A stretch of DNA of 24,188 nt from Acidimicrobiia bacterium (GTDB taxonomy: Bacteria > Actinomycetota > Acidimicrobiia > Acidimicrobiales > Iamiaceae): the NCBI GenBank assembly GCA_019247975.1, contig JAFBAD010000260.1:1-24188 (forward strand). The letters are read 5' to 3'. Of this stretch, positions 1-7,100 are shown piece by piece. Below the pieces are notes generated by a model that was not told the DNA's origin, did not search any database, and was given only the letters and a program-made list of their open reading frames with translations. How positions within the stretch are numbered: the stretch's first letter is position 1; every line of letters starts with the position of its first letter. The position numbers were made by a program, and so were the translations under genes.

Positions 1-583
1 CGAGGGCGCGGACGATGCTGTCGCGCGACGAGCCGCACCAGTCGGCCAGCTCCTGTTGCGAGATCGCGCGGTCGAGCAGCACGCCGTCGTCGGTCGCCTG
101 GCCGTGTGACGTGCACAGCTGCGCGAGCCGTGCGCAGACCCGCCCGACGACATCGGTCGAGCCGAGCTCGAGCTGCCGGCCCGACGCCTCGCGCAGCCGG
201 CGGACCAGCGTGGCGATCATCGCCTGCGCGATCCCGGGACGCGAGCGGGTCAGCTCGAGGAACGCCGCAGCCGGGAGGACCACGAGCTCGACACGATCGA
301 GGGCGACCGCGCTGGCCGAGCGGGGCTCACCGTCGATGACGCCGAGGTCCCCCATCACCTCGCCCGGCCCGCGCAGCTCGAGCACCACCGCGCGGCCGCT
401 CGACGCCGACTTCACGAGCTTCACCGTCCCCGCCATGACGAACACCACGGACGTCGACGGCCCGCCTTCGCGGAGGACCGTCTCGCCGGGCTGGTGCCTG
501 GTCGTGCGCCCGGCCCGCAGCACCGCGTCCTGATCGGCCTGGTCGAGCGAGCCGAGGAACGTCGACTCCGGGTACGGGCCCAT
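1..583 (-). CDS. Crp/Fnr family transcriptional regulator (partial, C-terminus outside window)
   Basis: The minus frame from the ATG at 581-583 is open to the window edge, giving 194 visible residues. Residues about 1-125 look like a cyclic-nucleotide-binding beta-roll: PGETVLREG, then VFVMAGTVKLVK, then GEVMGDLGVIDGEPRSASAVA, which is in the place of the phosphate-binding cassette of Crp proteins (G-E ... R-S-A). After a helical dimerisation stretch (about 125-145, ending GRQLELGS) comes an HTH_Crp-type segment, with AISQQELADWCGSSRDSIVRAL at the cut edge. Family knowledge: such proteins are DNA-binding regulators that respond to cAMP or another effector. The ligand cannot be named here, and no Fe-S cysteine cluster is visible. 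GGAG lies only 2 nt before the ATG, so initiation may be weak or leaderless. It is divergent from the small gene at 644 across 60 bp. Confidence 0.9.
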   Translation of the reverse strand, partial: MGPYPESTFLGSLDQADQDAVLRAGRTTRHQPGETVLREGGPSTSVVFVMAGTVKLVKSASSGRAVVLELRGPGEVMGDLGVIDGEPRSASAVALDRVELVVLPAAAFLELTRSRPGIAQAMIATLVRRLREASGRQLELGSTDVVGRVCARLAQLCTSHGQATDDGVLLDRAISQQELADWCGSSRDSIVRAL

Positions 584-643
584 GGCTCCAATGATGGCCG
601 TGCGGAGTTCCGGTCTCCGGCCGGCTGCGGTAGGTAGGCCCGC

Positions 644-820
644 ATGGAACGTGGTGAGAAGAACGAGCTCGATCCCCCGGCCGACGCCGACGTCGAGGAG
701 CTCGACGATGCGGCGGCCAAGCGCAACCCCGACCCGACCACCAAGCGCGAAGCCCTGGAGCTGGATCTCCAGGACCGCGGCCGCTCCGAGGAGGGCGAAG
801 CGGTCGGCGACGAGACCTGA
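644..820 (+). CDS. small acidic hydrophilic protein, 58 aa
   Basis: An ATG at 644 opens a 58-residue frame rich in Asp, Glu, Arg and Lys: it starts MERGEKNELDPPADADVEEL and ends EAVGDET. It has no membrane segment, cysteine or recognisable domain and looks intrinsically disordered. It ends inside the left arm of a perfect terminator-like hairpin, and its stop is part of the stem, which supports it being transcribed and real. TAGGTA at 631-636 ends 7 nt before the ATG, so the mRNA may be leaderless with this as its -10 box; a Shine-Dalgarno sequence is otherwise poor. Codon third positions are GC-rich like the neighbours. Function unknown. Confidence 0.6.
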   Translation: MERGEKNELDPPADADVEELDDAAAKRNPDPTTKREALELDLQDRGRSEEGEAVGDET

Positions 821-859
821 AGGATGGGCCTGGCGCCGTGCGCCAGGCCCATCCTTCAG
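817..859. terminator. bidirectional hairpin terminator between convergent genes
   Basis: Bases 817-836 pair perfectly with 840-859 (20 bp, loop CGT at 837-839). The stop codon of the plus-strand small gene (818-820) lies in the left arm and the stop of the minus-strand amidohydrolase (856-858) in the right arm. There is no long U tract, as is common in high-GC actinobacteria. One element probably ends transcription in both directions. Confidence 0.85.
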
Positions 860-2007
860 ATGGACATGAGCCGCTGGTAGTTGCCGGCGTAGAAGCGGTC
901 GCGGGCCGTGTCGGACACGTTGTCCATGGTCGCCTCGAAGCGGGCGATCGGATCCTTCGTGCCCTCGGGGTGCGGGTAGTCCGACGAGAACAGGAACAGG
1001 TCGTCGCCGCACTGGTCGATCATCCAGCCGACGTCCTCGCCGGGGAACGGGGTGAACGACAGCTGCCGGTGCACGTAGTCCGAGGCCCGCTCGGGCAGCG
1101 CCTGCAGCGGCTCTTCACGCCGACCGAAGCTCGCCTGGCACACGTCGAGCCGGCGGATCCACGGCACGACCCACATCGCGCCCTGCTCGATGCACCCGCC
1201 CTGCAGCCCGGGGTGGGCCGCGAGCACGCCGTCGAGCACCAGCGCGGAGAAGAACTGCTCGGGCTGCTGGTGGATGACCATGTAGTCCTTCGAGCGGACG
1301 TTCTCACCGCCGCCGAGGAAGTCCGACACCGGCCGGCCGTTGTCGTGGAAGGCCGGCTTGAGCGTGCGGCCGCCGCCCCCGATGTGGCTGAGGAACGGCA
1401 CGCCGCGCTCCTCGAGCTCGGACCACACCGCATCGTGATCGGGGTGGGTGGGCGAGACGCCCTTGCCCGGGTGGGACGGGAACAGGATCGCGCCCGCGCC
1501 CATCTCGAGCGCCTCGACCACCGTGGCGAACGTGGTGTCCGGGCTCGTCCAGAAGGCCTGCGCGACCGGCACGAGGCGATCGTCGTCGGAGCAGAAGTCG
1601 ACCATCGCCCGGTTGTGGGCCCGCAACCCACCGAGCACGACGTCCTCGTCGGCGCCGAGGAACTGCGTCGGCGCGAACGTCGAGAAGACGAGCTGGCTCT
1701 CGAAGCCGAGCAGGTCGAGGGCGCGGCTGCGCTCGGCAGGATCGAACGCGCCGAGCGCGCCCCAGCCCTTGGCGGTCAGCAGGCGCTCCTCGGCCTCCTG
1801 GGCGCGCACCGGGTCGTCCCGACGGGCCGCCGCCTCGGCGACCGCGCGGTCGGCCATCGCGCCCGCGCCGCCGAGGTGGAGCGGGCGGAGCCGCTCCCGC
1901 ACGCCCGGGTCCGCGTAGGACTCGAGCCAGTCGGGCAGCTCCATGAGGTGGCTGTCGGCGTCGAAGCAGCGACGCCGGACGTAGGACTCGGTGACGGTCG
2001 CAGCCAT
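856..2007 (-). CDS. amidohydrolase family protein (metal-dependent TIM-barrel hydrolase)
   Basis: The 383-residue protein starts at the ATG at 2005-2007, with AAGGGGG four bases upstream. It fits the Amidohydro_2 family: an N-terminal metal-site strand FDADSHLMELPDWL (residues about 14-27), SHIGGG in the middle with a probable metal-binding His, and FLFSSDYPHPEG near the C-terminus with the catalytic/metal Asp. Length is typical. Relatives hydrolyse or decarboxylate cyclic or aromatic acids in the cytoplasm; the substrate cannot be read from the sequence. It lies 45 bp downstream of the LAL regulator on the same strand and is the last gene before the 817-859 terminator, so it is probably part of that operon and may be a target of the regulator. 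Family call is firm, reaction unknown. Confidence 0.9.
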   Translation of the reverse strand: MAATVTESYVRRRCFDADSHLMELPDWLESYADPGVRERLRPLHLGGAGAMADRAVAEAAARRDDPVRAQEAEERLLTAKGWGALGAFDPAERSRALDLLGFESQLVFSTFAPTQFLGADEDVVLGGLRAHNRAMVDFCSDDDRLVPVAQAFWTSPDTTFATVVEALEMGAGAILFPSHPGKGVSPTHPDHDAVWSELEERGVPFLSHIGGGGRTLKPAFHDNGRPVSDFLGGGENVRSKDYMVIHQQPEQFFSALVLDGVLAAHPGLQGGCIEQGAMWVVPWIRRLDVCQASFGRREEPLQALPERASDYVHRQLSFTPFPGEDVGWMIDQCGDDLFLFSSDYPHPEGTKDPIARFEATMDNVSDTARDRFYAGNYQRLMSI

Positions 2008-2052
2008 GGGACCCCCTTCGCCGGCAACGGCCTCACGGTACTCCCGGGACGT

Positions 2053-5000
2053 TCAGCCGAGGCCGTGGGACTGCCCGATGCGCCCGGCCTCCACGCGGTT
2101 GGTCACGTCGAGCTTGCGCAGCAGGTTCGACACGTGGACGCTCGCCGTCTTCTTGCTGATGTAGAGGGTCTCCGCGATCTCCCGGTCGGTCTGGCCGGCG
2201 GCGAGCAGCCCGAGCACCTCGATCTCCCGAGGCGTGAGACCGAGATCGGCGGCCACCGCGCGGGCGGGGTCCGGTTCGATCTCGGCTGCATCCCCCAGCT
2301 CGATGCGGGCCCGGCGAGCGAGGTCCTCGATGCCGGACCGGAGGGGCGGCACCCCCATCGTCACCGCGGCGCGCCAGGCCTGCTGGAGCACGTCGACCGC
2401 ACGGGCCCGATCGGTCCGCTGCTCGAGCAGCGCCTCGGCTTCACGCCAGCGGCAGGTCGCGGCGCGGTACGGCTCGGAGATCGCATCCCACCGGTCGGCT
2501 GCGGCAGCCCAGAGCGCTGCGTCGGAGCCCTCGATCCGTGAGCGCTCGGCCTCGCACAGCGCCCGCCAGGCGAGGGTCCTCGGGCTGACCATCCCGCCGA
2601 CGTCGACGATCATGTCGGTCACCCGGTCGAGGTCGGCGAGGAGCCCGTCCGCGAGGAGGACGGACTTCTCGATGTCGACACGACGCCCGTGGGTCCGTGC
2701 ATCGGCGACCCGGTCGGCCAGTGCACGCGCCCCGTTCGCGCACAGCTCGCCGAGGATCGCATCGTCATCGGTACCGGCGGCGAGGGCGAGCGCCTGCTCG
2801 ACGTGCTCCCAGGCATCGTCTGGCCGGCCGAGTGCGAGCGCCGCCTCCGCCTCGAGCAGGTGGTAGCCGCCCCGGTTCTGCAGGTCGGTCATCTCCGCGG
2901 TGAACCGGTCGATGTCGGCGAGGAGGCCGGCGACCTCGTCGTAACGGCCGCGGTCGAGGGCGACGACGGCCCGCGGCACGAGCGGCCCCGTCGTGCAGTT
3001 CCCGATGCCGAGGCGGCCGATCTTGGCGAGCAGCGCCTCGGCTTCGTCGTAGCGACCGAGCAGGGCGAGCACCTCGCCGGTGTTCGTGATCCCGGCACCG
3101 AGCAGGAGGAAGCCCATCTGCTCGACCGTGGCGCGGTTGTCGTCCATGAGCCCGACCGCCTCCTCGAGGCGTCCGGCGTGGGAGAGCACGTGCGCGAGGT
3201 TCGTGTACGCGCGGTCGAGGTCCTCCGGCCGTTCGAGGTCCTCCGCGATGACGAGCGCTTCGCGCAGCAGCGCGAGGCCTTCGTCCACCCGGCCGAGGCC
3301 CGCGAGGCAGACGCCGAGCGTGTTCGTCGCATGGCCCTCGTACCCCCGGGCACCGACGCGCCGAGCGACCGCGATCGCCTCCCGGCACCGTGCCTCGGCC
3401 TCCTGCAGCCTCGACAGCAGCATGAGGCCGCGGGCTCGTTCGGCCAAGGCCATCGCGAGCGCATCCGTCGGTGGCTCGGCCGGCAGCAGCTCGATGGCCC
3501 GGCCGTACGCCTCGAAGGCGAGCTCGGTGCTGCCGATCGCCCAGGCGTTGCGGCCGAGCATGGCGTGGAGCCGCCCGGAGCGGATCGGGTCGTCGGTCTC
3601 GGCGATCGCCGTGCGGACGTGGTCGACCGACCGCTGGCTCTCGCGGCCGAGGTAGCCGGCCTCGGACGCCCGCTCGAGCAGATCGAGCCGATCGACGCCT
3701 TCGGGCACGTCCGGGAGGTGGTCGAGGGCGGCGATCGCCCGGTCGAGGTGCGCGAACTCCTCGGCGAAGGTCCAAACGGCGTTCGCCGCGTCGGCCGCCT
3801 CCAGCGACGCGGCGAACGCCTCGTCCCACTGGCCGGCCGCCCACCAGTGGCCGGCCAGCGCCGCCGCCCGGTGCCCCGGGCCCGGCGAGCCGAGCGACGG
3901 GTCGGCCGTCAGCGCCTCGGCGACGGCCCGGTTGAGGCGCCGGCGCTCCCCCGGGAGGAGGCTGGCCTCGACCGCCTCGCGGAGGAGGGCATGGCGGAAC
4001 CGGTAGCCGTGGCCTGCCGGATCGACGACGAGCAGGTGGCGGTCGATCAGCTCGCCCAGGGCACGGTCGAGCGCGTCCTCGTCGAGCACCTCGATGGCCA
4101 CGAGGAGGTCGTGCTCGACCTCGTGACCGGCGACGGCGGTCACCGCGACCAACCGGCGCGCGTCGCGGCTCAGTGCCGCCAGCTCGACGGCGATCGCAGC
4201 CTGGAGGCCGGTCGGCAGGGTGGTGTCGTTTCCCGCAGCTGCGAGCTCCTCGGCATAGAAGGGGTTGCCCTGCGAGCGGGTCCAGACCACCTCGACGAGG
4301 TCGGGGTCCGGCGTGCGGTGGGTGACGGCCGCGACGATCTCGGCGATGTCGTCCTTCGTCAGCGCGCCGAGCGCGAGCCCGCCCCCGTGGCGATGCCGGC
4401 CGACCTCTCCCATCCAGCGGTGCAGCCGGTCGTCGCTGTCGAGGTCCGCGGTGCGGTAGGTGCCGACGACCAGGACAGGGCGGTCGCCGAGGTTGCGGGC
4501 CAGGTGGTCGAGCAGCTCACGGCTTCCGGAGTCGGACCACTGCAGGTCCTCGACCACCAACACGACCGGCGAGCGCTCGGCGAGGGTGCTGCACGCGTGC
4601 AGCAGCGACTCGAAGAGCCGGGTCTTGGCCAGGTGGGAGGCCCCGTCGCCGTCGTCCCAGCCGGCCACGCCGAGCATCCGGGCGGCCGGTTGGAACAGGC
4701 TCGCCTCCTCGCGACCGGCCAGCTGGTGGAGCACGTCCCGGACGAGGGCGACGACCGGGCCGTAGGGCAGGCCGCCGCCGTGGGAGGGTACGCACACGCC
4801 GGTCGCGGTGAAGGCGCCGCGACCCCGGGCTCGCCGGCACAGCTCCTCCACGAGACGGGTCTTGCCGATGCCGGCGTCACCGCCGACGACGACCATCAAC
4901 GCCTCCCCGGCGGCCGAGAGCTCCAGCAGCTGCTCGAGCTCGGCGAGCTCTGCCTGACGGCCGATCAGCGTCGGGCTGTCCACCCGGAGACCCACCCCGC

Positions 5001-5064
5001 CAGTCTCGCACGACGGCGTCGCGGTTTCGCCGGCGATCACGACGGGGTGGGCGGCGGGCGGCAC
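2053..5064 (-). CDS. large ATP-binding LuxR-family (LAL) transcriptional regulator
   Basis: About 1003 residues. After a short leader comes LIGRQAELAELEQLL, then a P-loop GDAGIGKT (residues 62-69 from the GTG at 5064) and Walker B-like VVLVVEDLQWSD, together an AAA/STAND ATPase of the LAL (MalT-like) type. A long helical TPR-like middle follows, with repeated pairs such as EAYGRAIELLP and EEAVGLMDDNR. The last ~65 residues are a LuxR HTH: LTPREIEVLGLLAAGQTDRE ... KKTASVHVSNLLRKLDV. LALs are usually ~850-1000 residues, which fits. The GTG at 5064 lies 2 bp after the stop of the DUF4242 gene with AGGAAGGG upstream; a GTG at 4995 would remove 23 unconserved residues and is the main alternative. 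The open frame running on to 5562 overlaps two better genes and is rejected. The ligand is unknown. Confidence 0.92.
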   Translation of the reverse strand: MPPAAHPVVIAGETATPSCETGGVGLRVDSPTLIGRQAELAELEQLLELSAAGEALMVVVGGDAGIGKTRLVEELCRRARGRGAFTATGVCVPSHGGGLPYGPVVALVRDVLHQLAGREEASLFQPAARMLGVAGWDDGDGASHLAKTRLFESLLHACSTLAERSPVVLVVEDLQWSDSGSRELLDHLARNLGDRPVLVVGTYRTADLDSDDRLHRWMGEVGRHRHGGGLALGALTKDDIAEIVAAVTHRTPDPDLVEVVWTRSQGNPFYAEELAAAGNDTTLPTGLQAAIAVELAALSRDARRLVAVTAVAGHEVEHDLLVAIEVLDEDALDRALGELIDRHLLVVDPAGHGYRFRHALLREAVEASLLPGERRRLNRAVAEALTADPSLGSPGPGHRAAALAGHWWAAGQWDEAFAASLEAADAANAVWTFAEEFAHLDRAIAALDHLPDVPEGVDRLDLLERASEAGYLGRESQRSVDHVRTAIAETDDPIRSGRLHAMLGRNAWAIGSTELAFEAYGRAIELLPAEPPTDALAMALAERARGLMLLSRLQEAEARCREAIAVARRVGARGYEGHATNTLGVCLAGLGRVDEGLALLREALVIAEDLERPEDLDRAYTNLAHVLSHAGRLEEAVGLMDDNRATVEQMGFLLLGAGITNTGEVLALLGRYDEAEALLAKIGRLGIGNCTTGPLVPRAVVALDRGRYDEVAGLLADIDRFTAEMTDLQNRGGYHLLEAEAALALGRPDDAWEHVEQALALAAGTDDDAILGELCANGARALADRVADARTHGRRVDIEKSVLLADGLLADLDRVTDMIVDVGGMVSPRTLAWRALCEAERSRIEGSDAALWAAAADRWDAISEPYRAATCRWREAEALLEQRTDRARAVDVLQQAWRAAVTMGVPPLRSGIEDLARRARIELGDAAEIEPDPARAVAADLGLTPREIEVLGLLAAGQTDREIAETLYISKKTASVHVSNLLRKLDVTNRVEAGRIGQSHGLG

Positions 5065-5066
5065 GG

Positions 5067-5318
5067 TCAGGTCCCTTCCTGCACCGGCGTGATCGAGTCG
5101 GCCAGCAGCCCGTGGGCCTCCTGGTGCACCGCCGCGGCGGCTGCTGCGTCGGGCGCATCGACGAGGCAGAACACCTTGCCGGAGCCTTCGTCGAACCAGT
5201 ACCGGAGGTAGCGGACGCCGTGGCCCTCCTGCACCTCGAGGTCGCGCTGGTGGGCACCGGCGACCGCGTCTGCGGTCAGCCCGTCGACGTGTTCGTGGAC
5301 ATCCATGAAGAGCGGCAT
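5067..5318 (-). CDS. DUF4242 domain protein (SCO4226 nickel-binding family)
   Basis: An 83-residue protein starts at the ATG at 5316-5318, with GGAGG nine bases upstream. It reads MPLFMDVHEHVDGLTADAVA and continues with HQRDLEVQEGHGVRYLRYWF and VFCLVDAPDAAAAAAVHQEA. This matches the DUF4242 ferredoxin-like fold, in which a short alpha/beta protein begins with MxxFMDVH-like residues. The family includes Streptomyces SCO4226, described as nickel-binding. Whether this copy binds metal is unproved, but several His residues are present. It sits 17 bp after the small membrane protein and 2 bp before the LAL start, a tight three-gene unit. It could sense or carry a ligand for the regulator; that role is inference. 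Longer upstream starts would overlap the neighbouring gene. Confidence 0.85.
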   Translation of the reverse strand: MPLFMDVHEHVDGLTADAVAGAHQRDLEVQEGHGVRYLRYWFDEGSGKVFCLVDAPDAAAAAAVHQEAHGLLADSITPVQEGT

Positions 5319-5335
5319 CTCGATGTTCCTCCCGC

Positions 5336-5566
5336 TCAGCAGGGGTGACCGACGTTGCACGGCACGTCGACGCTCGGGGCGACCGACACCGGCGCGGTGG
5401 CCGGGGTCGTCGTCGCAGCCGGCTGGCCCGAGGCGGCGTCGGACGTCCAGCGCCCGACGGCGAAAGCCAGGAGCAGCAGCACGCCGACGGCCACCGCGGC
5501 CAGGGCGTAGCGCAGCTTGTTGGGGTTGGACACCGCCACCGGGGCGGTGAGTGTGGTGGCACTCAT
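5336..5566 (-). CDS. small single-pass membrane protein with C-terminal CNVGHPC motif
   Basis: A 76-residue protein starts at the ATG at 5564-5566, with GAGAGGAG upstream. The N-terminal 18 residues (MSATTLTAPVAVSNPNKL) are followed by a strong transmembrane helix (about residues 20-38, ALAAVAVGVLLLLAFAV), a Thr/Pro/Ala-rich linker, and the last seven residues CNVGHPC. With Arg-Tyr before the helix and no cleavage site, the tail is most likely outside the membrane. Two cysteines flanking a histidine at the very end could bind metal or form a disulfide; this is inference. It is the first gene of an operon with DUF4242, LAL and amidohydrolase genes. No named family is recognised. Confidence 0.7.
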   Translation of the reverse strand: MSATTLTAPVAVSNPNKLRYALAAVAVGVLLLLAFAVGRWTSDAASGQPAATTTPATAPVSVAPSVDVPCNVGHPC

Positions 5567-5583
5567 GGCCTCTCCTCTCGTCG

Positions 5584-5597
5584 ACCACCCGGGTGGT
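5584..5597. promoter_or_regulatory. 14-bp perfect palindrome, possible operator
   Basis: ACCACCCGGGTGGT is a perfect inverted repeat 18 bp before the start codon of the first gene of the LAL operon (start at 5566), next to its ribosome-binding site. It could be a regulator-binding site or a small leader hairpin. The binding protein is unknown; the LAL encoded in the operon is a candidate. Confidence 0.45.
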
Positions 5598-5620
5598 GAT
5601 CGCCGAGGTGAGCGTGCGCC

Positions 5621-5672
5621 CTGAGGACCCATCCCCACATCGGGAGGCCTCCTCAGATGCGGCGGTGGGGAT
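5621..5672 (-). promoter_or_regulatory. interleaved inverted repeats in the operon leader/promoter region
   Basis: Two inverted repeats interlock: CTGAGGA (5621-5627) with TCCTCAG (5650-5656), and ATCCCCAC (5631-5638) with GTGGGGAT (5665-5672). A palindrome GGAGGCCTCC lies at 5643-5652. Read as minus-strand RNA the order permits an H-type pseudoknot (8-bp and 7-bp stems, loops about 8, 11 and 3 nt). As DNA they would be overlapping operator pairs. A possible minus-strand -10 box (TAGGTA, 5677-5672) abuts the element, so if that box is used the transcript may start inside the first stem, which favours the operator reading. Confidence 0.45.
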
Positions 5673-5707
5673 ACCTAGATCGGCTCGATGATCCTCCGGG
5701 AGTGCCG

Positions 5708-5737
5708 CTGACGAAGGGACCGGCGGGTGCCTAGGCT
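5708..5737 (+). promoter_or_regulatory. sigma-70-type promoter of the FAD monooxygenase gene
   Basis: CTGACG at 5708-5713 (compare TTGACA) and TAGGCT at 5732-5737 (an actinobacterial -10) are separated by 18 bp. The expected start is near 5744, giving a ~30-nt leader containing AGGAGG at 5760-5765, eight bases before the ATG. Confidence 0.6.
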
Positions 5738-5773
5738 CCGGACCGGCCGGGATCGGCACAGGAGGGATCGCTG

Positions 5774-6994
5774 ATGGACACGGCAGACGTCGTCATCGTC
5801 GGCGGAGGCATCGCAGGAGCGTCGCTGGCCACCGCGCTGGCCGGCGCCGGGCTCGGCGTGACCGTGCTCGAGGCCTCGACCGAGTACGAGGACCGCGTGC
5901 GGGGCGAGAGCATGCACGCCTGGGGCGTCAAGGAGGCGCGCGAGCTCGGCGTCGAGCAGACGCTCCTCGATGCCGGCGCGCACGTCGCTCCGCTCTGGAA
6001 GCAGTACATCGCCGGACAGGACCCGACCGAGTTGCCGATGTCGATCATGGTCGACGGCATCGACGGGTCGCTCAACCTCCGCCACCCCGACGCCTGCCAG
6101 GCGCTCATCGAGGCTGCCGCGGCGGCGGGCGCGACGGTCGTGCGCGGCGTCAAGGACGTGCAGCTCGACGCGGCGAACCCCGGCACGGTTTCCTACGCGG
6201 TGAACGGCGACTCGAAGACCGTGCGGAGCGAGCTGGTCGTCGGCGCGGACGGGCGAGCCTCGACCGTGCGCAAGCAGGCGGGCATCACGCTCGAGCGGGA
6301 GGACCCGATCAACTACATCTGCGGGCTCCTGCTCGACGGGCTCGACGGCGTACCCGACGACCACGACGTCATGGTCCCCGAGGGCGACCTGTTCATCCTC
6401 CTGTTCCACCAGGGCGAGGGGCGCGGGCGCTCCTACATCGTCACCGGCGCATCCGGCCAGCACATGTTCGCCGGCCGCGGAGGCACGGACACCTTCATGT
6501 CCTCGTGGGAGATCGACACGTACCCGTGGGCCCGCCAGGTCGCGAAGGCCACCCCCGCCGGGCCGTGCGCGACCTATCCCGGCGACGACACGTGGACGCC
6601 GGCGCCGTACGCGGACGGGGTCGTGCTCATCGGCGACGCAGCCGGCCACAACGACCCGATCATCGGTGAGGGCCTGTCCATCTCGATGCGCGACGCGCGC
6701 ACCGTGCGCGACCTGGTCCTCGACGGCGCCCGGAAGCCGGCGGACTTCGCGTCCTACGGCGACGAGCGCATGGAGCGGATGCGCCGGCTGCGGCTCGGCG
6801 CGAACGTCCTGGGGGTCACGAACGTCGAGGACGGCGCGGACAATCGCGACGCGCGGCGGGCCTGGGTCGGCGAGCGGATGGCGACGATGGACCCCGAGCT
6901 CTTCCCGCTGCTGTTCGGCCTCTTCGCCGGTCCGGAGAACATCCCCGCCGAGCTCGTCGACGACGCCATCCTCGACCGGATCAGGAGCGCCTGA
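5774..6994 (+). CDS. FAD-dependent monooxygenase / oxidoreductase
   Basis: A 406-residue flavoprotein starts at the ATG at 5774 behind a strong AGGAGG. It has the three hallmarks of the class A (PHBH-like) FAD monooxygenase fold: the dinucleotide-binding GGGIAGASLATALA (residues about 11-24, GxGxxG), the DG motif VVGADGRASTVRKQAG in the middle, and the GD motif VVLIGDAAGHNDPIIGEGLS in the C-terminal third. It lacks a membrane anchor, so it is cytoplasmic. Relatives hydroxylate or epoxidise aromatic and polyketide substrates or reduce geranylgeranyl groups; the substrate is not evident. It is divergent from the LAL operon and 106 bp upstream of the H-NOX gene in the same direction. Read-through to the NO/c-di-GMP genes is possible. 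Confidence 0.92.
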   Translation: MDTADVVIVGGGIAGASLATALAGAGLGVTVLEASTEYEDRVRGESMHAWGVKEARELGVEQTLLDAGAHVAPLWKQYIAGQDPTELPMSIMVDGIDGSLNLRHPDACQALIEAAAAAGATVVRGVKDVQLDAANPGTVSYAVNGDSKTVRSELVVGADGRASTVRKQAGITLEREDPINYICGLLLDGLDGVPDDHDVMVPEGDLFILLFHQGEGRGRSYIVTGASGQHMFAGRGGTDTFMSSWEIDTYPWARQVAKATPAGPCATYPGDDTWTPAPYADGVVLIGDAAGHNDPIIGEGLSISMRDARTVRDLVLDGARKPADFASYGDERMERMRRLRLGANVLGVTNVEDGADNRDARRAWVGERMATMDPELFPLLFGLFAGPENIPAELVDDAILDRIRSA

Positions 6995-7100
6995 GGCTTC
7001 GGTCCGAGCCGGCGCGATCAGGGAAATCCGGGAGGAGCCGCTCAGATCGGACAGCAGACGGCCGACGAGGATGCCGGACCCCTGGGCACTCGGAGGCGCC

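Noticed and set aside
838..5211. Long plus-strand open frames (838-2541 and 2689-5211) opposite the amidohydrolase and LAL genes
   Set aside because: They are rich in Arg, Val, Gly and His without domains and are antisense to genes with clear motifs; such frames arise from high GC at third codon positions.
5064..5562. N-terminal extension of the LAL frame to 5562
   Set aside because: It overlaps the DUF4242 gene and the small membrane protein, both with good ribosome-binding sites, and its residues are Pro/Arg-rich with no fold.
6666..7100. Upstream extension of the H-NOX frame
   Set aside because: It overlaps the monooxygenase in a different frame; the family begins at the VKGIIF start.
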